64,000 nucleotides of DNA from Microdon myrmicae (Eukaryota; Arthropoda; Insecta; Diptera; Syrphidae). The notes beneath the pieces were generated by a model, which saw nothing but the letters and a program-made list of their open reading frames with translations, was not told the DNA's origin and did not search any database. The stretch covers positions 66,146,795-66,210,794 of the forward strand of contig OZ007498.1 of NCBI GenBank assembly GCA_963931805.1, in the 5' to 3' direction. The translations under genes and the position numbers were made by a program. Positions 33,570 through 41,078 of the stretch are shown in pieces (the first letter of the stretch is position 1; each line of letters begins with the position of its first letter).

Positions 33570-34922
33570 ATGTCAGATCGACATTTGGAGGATCTTCGCG
33601 TTCCTGAGTTGAAGAAGGAACTTGAGGACCGGAATCTGGATAGCAGAGGACAGAAGCAAATTCTTCGACAACGTCTGCAAGCAGCTATGGAGGAAGAGGG
33701 TATTGATGTCAACACATATGTTTTTACGATTGGTCCAGACTGTCCGTTTGGAGAAGAAACAGCGAGTCAAGATGGTTGCAATGTAACGGAGAATAGTTCG
33801 CCACTGTTAGACATTTCGGAGATGTTCCGGATGATGATGACAAAATTCGACGCACAAGCTGCAGATGTTAAGGCAAAGTTTGATGTCCAAAATTCAAAAT
33901 TCGACGCCCAAAATTCAAAATTCGACGCCGTAAATTCAAAATTGGACGCGCAAGCTGCAGATGTCAATGCAAAGTTGGATGCCCAAACACAATGGATGAA
34001 ATGTAATTTTCAACACTTTAAGGACGAAATTCGAAACGAAGTAGAAAATCTAGATCTAAAAAACGAAACTGAATTCAAGAAAGTCACCGATGAAATAATA
34101 CGAATAGAAAAGAGACTTGATTGTGTTGAGAGAAATAAGACATCGCCAGGCAATCAACATGACTACAAAGATACAAGGATGCAACCGCCAACCTTCGATG
34201 GAACGGGACCCTTCTCCGTATTTATACGTCAGTTTGACGCCGCGGCCAATTATAATAAGTGGTCGGATGAGCAAAAGTCAACATCACTAATCATGTCACT
34301 CCGCGGGGCGGCTGCAGAATTGCTACAAACCATACCAGCAGAGAAGCAAACAGATTTCCAAGCGATAAGAGACGGCCTTGAAGCTAGGTATGGCGACAAC
34401 CACATGCAGCAGGTCTACCGCATGCAACTGCGGAGCAGAACGCAGAAACCGGGAGAAAATCTTCAACAGTTGCAGGCAGACATTGAGCGATTGGCAAACT
34501 TGGCTTATACAAATATGACTAAAGAATTTCTGAACGAGGTAGCAATGGATGCATTTATAAACGCACTCCAAGATCGGGACTTGCAACAGGCCGTTCGTTT
34601 GGCAGGAAAGAAGACGACTAATGAAATACTGGCGTTCGCATTGGCATATGAATCTGCTAAACTGGCTACCAGGAGTACATATAGAGTTCGAGAAACGTCC
34701 GTCCAAGAATGTTCCTGCCAAAGAATCGGGCATGTACAACGGAGAACCCCGAGAACTGACATGAAGTGTTGGACATGCGGCGAAGTCGGCCACATCTCTG
34801 TTGACTGTAGGAAACGTCGACGAATGAATGAAACATCAAGTGAGAATTGTTATTCATGCGCTAATCATAAGAGGAAACTATCAACGGACCAACCTGAGGT
34901 CAATAGCTCGGGAAACTTGTAA
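33570..34922 (+). CDS. Gypsy Gag with SAP domain and CCHC knuckle
   Basis: 450 residues from the ATG at 33570 (the GTG two codons upstream is less likely). Residues about 5-40 (HLEDLRVPELKKELEDRNL...ILRQRL) form a SAP-type motif, a nucleic-acid-binding helix-turn-helix fold. Residues about 90-140 are imperfect repeats of K-F/L-DAQ-, a predicted coiled coil. Residues about 208-370 (PPTFDGTGPFSVFI... GAAAELLQTIP) form the capsid-like retrotransposon gag region. At about residue 400 is a single zinc knuckle, CWTCGEVGHISVDC, followed by a basic RKRRRM tail. Intact frame. It ends SSGNL-stop over a slippery site that opens the protease frame. Gag packages element RNA in virus-like particles. Confidence 0.95.
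   Translation: MSDRHLEDLRVPELKKELEDRNLDSRGQKQILRQRLQAAMEEEGIDVNTYVFTIGPDCPFGEETASQDGCNVTENSSPLLDISEMFRMMMTKFDAQAADVKAKFDVQNSKFDAQNSKFDAVNSKLDAQAADVNAKLDAQTQWMKCNFQHFKDEIRNEVENLDLKNETEFKKVTDEIIRIEKRLDCVERNKTSPGNQHDYKDTRMQPPTFDGTGPFSVFIRQFDAAANYNKWSDEQKSTSLIMSLRGAAAELLQTIPAEKQTDFQAIRDGLEARYGDNHMQQVYRMQLRSRTQKPGENLQQLQADIERLANLAYTNMTKEFLNEVAMDAFINALQDRDLQQAVRLAGKKTTNEILAFALAYESAKLATRSTYRVRETSVQECSCQRIGHVQRRTPRTDMKCWTCGEVGHISVDCRKRRRMNETSSENCYSCANHKRKLSTDQPEVNSSGNL
34910..34916 (+). promoter_or_regulatory. Candidate -1 ribosomal frameshift site (GGGAAAC)
   Basis: Gag codons read G GGA AAC TTG TAA, so the heptamer is exactly in phase (X XXY YYZ). The -1 frame is open from 34907 through the gag stop into protease. 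Downstream, GACTTT/AAAGTC (34928-34933/34942-34947) or GGCGA/TCGCC (34938-34942/34946-34950) can form stems. Not tested. Confidence 0.8.
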
Positions 34923-35872
34923 GGGCAGACTTTACGGGGCGAAAGTCGCCTGGTGGAATTTGCAGCCCCAGCATCGTAACTGTATCACAACTCCAACGGG
35001 ATAACCAAAGTTTGGTTATAACTACGATTGTTAATGGAAGGACAACAACAGTGACAATCGACACTGGAGCAACGAGATCCATAATTCGGCCGGATGTCGT
35101 GGGCCAAATTGCCCTTAATAAAAATAGAAGATACGCTTTGAGGACTGCCACAGGGGAATGTTCTACAGTCTACGGAGAAGTCGAGAGAATAATAGTGCTG
35201 GGCAATATTTCCATTTCCCACAAATTTTTGGTTGCCGATATTACGGACGAATGCATTCTTGGAATGGATTTCATGAAGGAGCACCAAGTTGTTCTAGATA
35301 TCGGGCAAAGAACATTGCGAATTGGTAACTTGGAGGTTGCTATTACACTGCAGGACGAACAATTGCGAAGGCTGAAATGTTATGTGCGTGAGGAGGATGA
35401 GATCCCAGCTCGTTCAGACTCGGTGATTTGGACCAGTCTCGAGAGTGATCCCAGTGACAATCGATTTTACATCACCGAAGCTGTACAAAATCAGCGTAAG
35501 GGGAACATCCTTGTTCGGAAAGACCTTATCGATGCGAAGAAGCACATCGTACCCGTCAGAGTACTAAACGCGTCCGAAGAGCCGGTCGCAATAAGAAAAG
35601 GAGAGGTAATCGCAGAATGTGCACCTGTGTCAATAATAAGCTCAATTCAGACAAGGGGAGAGAACCATTCAATTCAACAGTCCGTGGGTGCATCATCTGT
35701 GGTTAATAAGTTGATGTCTCCGAAAATCGAATTAACAGACAGAAAAAAGGCAAGCGTTAAATCACTTCTGAACGATTTTTCTGATAGTTTTGTGACAGGA
35801 AATGATAAATTTGGACGCACTATAACTATACCGTTAAACATCGCACTGACACGGGTGAGTCAAGACCTATAA
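34919..35872 (+). CDS. Gypsy aspartic protease and spacer (5' part of pol, -1 frame)
   Basis: Entered by -1 slippage from gag; there is no good AUG near the start. The active site DTGA is at 35060-35071 (VTIDTGATRSII), followed by the flap and ILGMDFM, the conserved hydrophobic-hydrophobic-Gly of retropepsins. The C-terminal half (KKHIVPVRVLNAS, ECAPVSIISSI) is the spacer to the RT. It stops at 35872 because of a frame change near 35830 that separates it from the RT frame, so protease and RT are not in one open frame in this copy. Confidence 0.85.
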   Translation, partial: VRADFTGRKSPGGICSPSIVTVSQLQRDNQSLVITTIVNGRTTTVTIDTGATRSIIRPDVVGQIALNKNRRYALRTATGECSTVYGEVERIIVLGNISISHKFLVADITDECILGMDFMKEHQVVLDIGQRTLRIGNLEVAITLQDEQLRRLKCYVREEDEIPARSDSVIWTSLESDPSDNRFYITEAVQNQRKGNILVRKDLIDAKKHIVPVRVLNASEEPVAIRKGEVIAECAPVSIISSIQTRGENHSIQQSVGASSVVNKLMSPKIELTDRKKASVKSLLNDFSDSFVTGNDKFGRTITIPLNIALTRVSQDL

Positions 35873-38457
35873 GGCAGCCACCTCGTCGACTACCGTTGGC
35901 CAAACAATCAGAAGTAGGCAACATGATTCGAGAGATGGAAGAGCAAGGAGTTATCGAAAGATCATCGAGCTCATGGGCTTCGTGGGCAGTTCTCGTCAAG
36001 AAGAAGGATGGGACAACTAGATTTTGTGTCGACTACCGCCGGTTAAACGACATTACAAAGAAAGACAGTTACCCGCTTCCTCGTATCGACGACACACTAG
36101 ATACCCTTTCTGGAGCTCAGTGGTTTTCAACATTGGACCTAAAAAGCGGTCACTGGCAAGTGGAAGTGGAGGAGGAGGACAATGAGAACACAGCGTTTAC
36201 TACCGGAAACGGACTTTATCAATTCAACGTGATGCCTTTTGGATTGTGTAATGCTCCAGCAACGTTTGAACGATTAATGGAAAGTGTTCCCCGGGGACTT
36301 ACATGGAAGGCGTGTCTTGTGTACTTGGACGATATCATCGTTGTTGGAAGGAATTTACCAGAGCACATCAATAATCTGCGCTCCGTCTTCGAACGACTAA
36401 GACAGGCCAACTTAAAGCTCAATTCGAAGAAATGTGAACTCTTCCAAAGGAGAGTAAAATTTCTGGGACACATCGTTTCATCTGCAGGAGTTCAAACGGA
36501 TCCTGACAAGATAGCAGCCGTCCGTGAGTGGCCTACTCCAGAAGACAAGCAGCAGTTGAGAAGCTTTATGGGATTAGCCACATATTACCGACGGTTTGTT
36601 AAAGGTTTCGCCAATGTGGCAAAACCCCTACATGAACTAACGGGTAAAGACAAGAAATTCAATTGGACAGAAAAGTGTGAGGCAGCATTCAACACATTGA
36701 AGGCCGAGTTATGTAAGACACCAACATTGGCATTCCCAAGAGCGGATTGCCCATTTATATTGGATACTGATGGAAGTAACACAGGAATCGGAGCAGTGTT
36801 GTCACAGGAAGTCGATGGTAAAGAGAGAGTTGTCGCATGTTATAGTCGAGTTCTATCTAAGCCAGAGAGAAATTACTGCGCAACAAGAAAGGAACTGCTG
36901 GCTGTCGTAGAAGCCGTTAAGAATTTCCATAAATACCTCTACGGACGTCGATTCAACCTTCGGACGGATCATGCGGCCCTGAAATGGTTGCTAAATTTTA
37001 AGAATCCGGAAGGACAAATAGCTCGATGGATCGAACGACTTCAAACGTACGATTTCCAAATTTCCCACCGTCAAGGGAAGGTGCATAATAACGCTGATGC
37101 TCTATCAAGAAGACCATGTAAGCCAGATTGTAAACATTGTCATAGAGCGGAAGAGAAAGAAGAGGCGTACGACCTGCGAAATGTACAAGTAGAAGTACTA
37201 GATGGGTGGACGAGTGATGCTATACGCGCAGCTCAACTTCAGGATGAAGATATGTCGCTAATTCTGGAATACAAAGAAAAGAACGAGCGGCCAACTTGGA
37301 ACAATATTTCCGACAAGAGTGGAACATTTAAGGCATATTGGGCACAATGGAATTCCTTGCTAGTGGAAGATGGTATTCTTAAGCGTAAATGGGAAGCCGC
37401 GGACGGAAAATCCCATCGAATGCAAATTCTAGTCCCACCATCAAAAGTGAAAGATGTTCTAACAGAAATGCACGACGGGGCCTCCGGTGGACATTTGGGA
37501 GTTAATAAGACACTTTCAAAATTACGATCTCGTTTCTACTGGCTTCACATGAGAGATGACGTCGAGTCTTGGTGTAGGAAGTGCACAACTTGCACTGCGA
37601 CCAAGGGACCAACGGCAAAACCAAGGAGCGCTATGAAGCAGTACAACGTGGGTGCCCCTTTCGAGCGAATTGCGATTGATATCTCAGGACCATTCCCAAA
37701 AACAAACGACAACAACAAATACATGTTAGTTATCATGGATTACTTCAGCAAGTGGGTAGAAGTCCTTCCAATTCCAAACCAAGAAGCAACAACCGTCATT
37801 GAGCAGCTAATCAATAATTGGATCAGCAGATATGGAGTTCCCTGTGAGCTTCATTCTGATCAAGGCCGAAATTTCGAATCACAGATATTTCAAGGCATCT
37901 GTGCGGCACTGGGCGTAAGGAAAACCAGGACCACACCCTTACATCCGCAGTCAGACGGAATGGTCGAAAGGTTCAACCGAACAATGAAAGAGTACTTATC
38001 GAAGGTCGTTAGTGATCACCAAAGAGATTGGGACAAATATGTACAAACCTTTCTCATGAGCTATAGATCGACTAATCACGATACGACGGGCCATTCTCCA
38101 GCAAAAATTATATTTGGACGGGAGATACGATTACCAGCCGATCTGCGATTCGGAATACCTCCAGACGCCATAGACAAGACCGAAGACTACGTAGCCGAAT
38201 GGAGAAATCGCCTCGATGAGATTCATCATTTGGTTCGAAAGCAAATCAAGGTATCCAGTGACAGGATGAAAACAAGGTACGACGTTCGAGCCAACGCATC
38301 CGGATTTAATGCAGGCGATAACTGTGGCATTATAACCCTCATCGGCAAAAAGGAAGGTCTCCGAAGTTGCAGCAACATTGGGAAGGACCGTATAAGATTC
38401 TCACAAGAATTAACGACGTTGTATATAGGATTCAGCGAAGACCGAACGCCAAGATGA
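35840..38457 (+). CDS. Gypsy reverse transcriptase, RNase H and integrase (3' part of pol)
   Basis: The first ATG is at 35923, but homology begins upstream at about 35840 (RQPPRRLPLAK). RT has KKKDGTTRFCVDYRRLN, LDLKSGHWQV and the catalytic YLDD at 36322-36333. RNase H has DTDGSNTGIGAVLSQ. Integrase has the zinc-binding H-H-C-C (HDGASGGH..., CRKCTTC) and the DDE triad (IDISGPFP, HSDQGRNF, MVERFNRTM). Catalytic residues are all present. At about 38318 the frame changes relative to the expected GPY-type C-terminal domain, which is encoded in another frame to about 38509, so the protein ends in unrelated residues. The deleted copy at 28-31 kb shows the same change. Confidence 0.9.
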
Positions 38458-38535
38458 ACGTGGTACATCGTGACCGACTGGCGACTTTTGTTAACCCAGG
38501 AGATCAGTGAACTTAGTTCGGGACGAACTAATCTA

Positions 38536-38547
38536 GGCGGAGGGTAG
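38536..38547 (+). promoter_or_regulatory. Polypurine tract
   Basis: GGCGGAGGGTAG directly before the 3' LTR; expected primer for plus-strand DNA synthesis. Conserved in the deleted copy next to 28530. Confidence 0.7.
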
Positions 38548-38956
38548 TGTGACGCATATGACAATCAGTACTGGAATCTTCGAGAAAGTCCGAAACAAAG
38601 TACTAGATTATTTTAGGAAGTACTGGAAAACTGGAATAGAACATTCAAGACTATGGAACGGACGGAAACGATACACCAAATCAGAATGAGGAAAAACGGT
38701 ATAAATACGTCGCACGCAGAGCGGAAGTTAAGTTAGAGATAAGTAAGACAGTGAAGCAAGCGATACGTCTCGAGTGAGAAGTAAGAAGTAAAATACGCGA
38801 TAATCAGAAAGTGTTTACAAAGAAATCGTTATGTGTACGGTAAAAAGTAACGGTTGTTATTAACGGACTAATAAAGTGTTACAGTAATTCAAAATCGATT
38901 TAACGGCTCTTATTTATTTTAAAATAATTAATCCAGCGAACCCTAAGCTCGCTACA
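38548..38956 (+). repeat. Gypsy 3' LTR
   Basis: 409 bp, about two differences from the 5' LTR. Followed by TSD TTAT. Lies 361 bp upstream of the TMEM50 start codon in the same orientation. Confidence 0.95.
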
Positions 38957-38960
38957 TTAT

Positions 38961-39317
38961 ATTCTTTATTCTCTTTCACCATATTTAACCACAAACTCAG
39001 CCTTTGTTAGGAAATATTTTCGTACAGCTTTCATTTTATATACATGTTTGAATTCCTTGATATAATGTGATTTAAAAAGAATTATCCTAATATTATATAT
39101 AAAAGATTAATATTAAACATAAAACCGTTATAATTTATATAAATTATTCCCACGCTTGTCAACTGTCATAAATTTCCCATCTAAATGTTCTTCTGGTGAA
39201 TGTCAACACATGCAACTGTCAAATTCATAGAAAACGCAAATCGTTTGAAGAGTCTTTGTGCTGCTTTCTTTCAATCAATTGTTTTCTTCTTAAACAAAGC
39301 AAACACATAAATTCAAA
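38961..39317. promoter_or_regulatory. TMEM50 upstream region and 5' UTR
   Basis: AT-rich sequence between the Gypsy TSD and the TMEM50 ATG; must hold the native promoter and 5' UTR. No clear TATA or Inr assigned. Confidence 0.5.
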
Positions 39318-39974
39318 ATGAGTATTTTGGATAATGTCCGTGATTGGTTTACCAGTGATACTTCGCGGAACAAAAATTCAGCTTTATTGGCGGGGTTTAT
39401 GGTAAAGCAAATGAAATCCGCTGTGCTCCGAAATTGACATCATATATTCTACTTTCTTTTCACAGTTCTTCGCAGGATGGTGGATCCTTATTGATGCCAT
39501 GGCAAAGGATAACCAACACCAAATTACTACTGGGATGGTTTTCATTGGCATTTTCGGAACAATTAGCTGCTTCATGGTGAACACAGTCAGGAACTCGCAT
39601 GTACGTTGATTGATGTGAGGCAGGACATGTCACTAGTCCTTTGAAAAATTTTTTTTTCTAATTTCTATTACAGGTAACCGACAACCCGAGTGAGTCCAGA
39701 GCCCGTTTTGCTCAGATATGGCTTCTCATAGGCTTTGTGATAGGCTTCGCTTCTGTAATTGCTGCTGTTTGGGTGATGATTGATGATTTCATCAATGTCC
39801 GTAAGTGATCAGTCATTCTGTTGTGTGTCTTCACTATATCTCTAAAATGTCTGTCTTCTAGCATCTAAGGCCAATTGGATGGGAGTGGCGTTGTTGATGG
39901 AGAATATTTTGATATTAGTCGCTAATCTTGTTTACAAGTTCGGACGTAGTGAAGAACATTGGAATGATTCTTAG
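39318..39974 (+). CDS. TMEM50A/B-family four-pass membrane protein, 4 coding exons
   Basis: Exons 39318-39401, 39466-39600, 39674-39800 and 39862-39974; each intron (64, 73 and 61 bp) starts GT and ends AG, and the joined frame is 152 codons plus stop, close to the 157-158 residues of vertebrate TMEM50. Residues 30-39 read FAGWWILIDA and the C-terminus KFGRSEEHW, both hallmarks of the family. Four hydrophobic segments lie at about residues 24-42, 50-70, 88-110 and 121-140. Family members sit in endoplasmic reticulum or other endomembranes; precise function is poorly known (one relative has been linked to secretory traffic). The gene is wedged between a young Gypsy copy 361 bp upstream and a BEL element about 690 bp downstream. 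Appears intact and is probably the main functional protein gene of the window. Confidence 0.95.
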
Positions 39975-40198
39975 ACTGGGTTACATCTCATGGAAAATTG
40001 TTCTTGTAACCATTTAGTTTACAATGCTTGGAGTTTATTGTAGCGAAGCTCGAAACGCTGAAGTGCAATTTCTCATAATTTAAATATCAAATTATTTCCA
40101 AGGGATTGTTGATTGTTATAGAAACGTAAACAACATCCCTTAATCAATAATCAGATAGCCTTGGAAACAAAGCTAGCAATTAGATGATCAGGATAAAC

Positions 40199-40222
40199 AA
40201 TAAATAGTCAGGTAAAAATAAA
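40199..40222 (+). terminator. TMEM50 candidate polyadenylation signals
   Basis: AATAAA at 40199-40204 and 40217-40222, about 225-245 bases after the stop codon; the likely 3' UTR spans 39975-40240. Confidence 0.6.
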
Positions 40223-40240
40223 CTGTATTCTTGTTTCTGG

Positions 40241-40443
40241 GGGTGGTACTGGCTACAGAATGCGCTGACAAACCACCGCTTTAGTAAACAAAGTGTTGGT
40301 CGCAGAGTAGTTCTGTATAAGGTCATTGGTACTTGCTATTAACAAAGGTGACAGTTTAAAAGTAGATTTATTTTTATTTGTTCGTTTGAAATCTGCCTAG
40401 TTATGAAAAATTTAAGAATTTTTCTATAATAAAATTGTGCGAA
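40241..40443. other. Intergenic; nothing recognised
   Basis: No feature. Confidence 0.4.
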
Positions 40444-40659
40444 GAAAGCACCTTCGCCAACGGATACGTATGGGAAGTATCCTAACTCGGAAGAGGTGTC
40501 TACCAATCAGCGGAAAGGTCGGGTTGGCATAAAGTAGGGATCATCGTCAACAAGGAAGTGTGATGGAATAGGCCTTGCTAAACGCCTGTATGAAGACATG
40601 AACTATTATCCCATCAACACATTGGATCCGTTCCTCACGTATAATCTTAATAAATACAT
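40444..40659 (+). pseudogene. LINE endonuclease relic, left of BEL insertion
   Basis: The end of this stretch reads TLDPFLTYNLNKYI and continues in frame across the BEL insertion at 45515 as EVSSTLGTSDHCAVS. The SDH motif is the C-terminal catalytic signature of APE-type LINE endonucleases. Upstream part decayed. Confidence 0.5.
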
Positions 40660-41059
40660 TGTTAATGTAATAGTGGCGGGCGATAATGTGGTCGCGTCCA
40701 GAGGAGAAAAGCGTTCCAAGAGCGAAGTCAAACGATGGAATCAGCGTCCAAAAGGATGAACTCGAACGGTAGAATTAGCACATAAGAAGATGAAGTCAAA
40801 CGATGGAATCACTGCTTGATATTGACTTTTATTAATTAATGTATGTTGTTGATTGGCCGAGAGCCGATGGTGTTTACTCGATGAATGTTGATTGTAGACT
40901 GACGAATTGGCATAACTGCCAATTCAAAAGGCGACGCTATGACATCATCGTGGTGACAATGATCGCCAGTTGGTGCCAGCTGCTGCGCAACTGGTATACA
41001 TGTGATTGTACTAGATTTCTCCAGTACATTCCAGCACATTCAATTGCCAATCCGCAACA
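40660..41059 (-). repeat. BEL 3' LTR
   Basis: 400 bp; ends TGTTAATG...CCGCAACA in plus sense. Lacks the tandem repeats found in the other LTR. Confidence 0.9.
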
Positions 41060-41078
41060 TTCCGCCCGCCTTCGCCAA

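Larger units (their letters stand above)
33096..38956 (+). mobile_element. Near-complete Ty3/Gypsy LTR retrotransposon (5861 bp)
   Basis: Two 409-bp LTRs, a tRNA-type primer site, gag, protease, RT-RNase H-integrase, and a purine tract before the 3' LTR. The 4-bp TSD TTAT is at 33092-33095 and 38957-38960. The LTRs differ at about two positions (A/T near 33146/38598; C/T near 33206/38658), so the insertion is young. No env gene. pol carries frame breaks (near 35830 and 38318), so the copy is probably not autonomous. Domain order PR-RT-RH-IN is that of Metaviridae. Confidence 0.95.
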
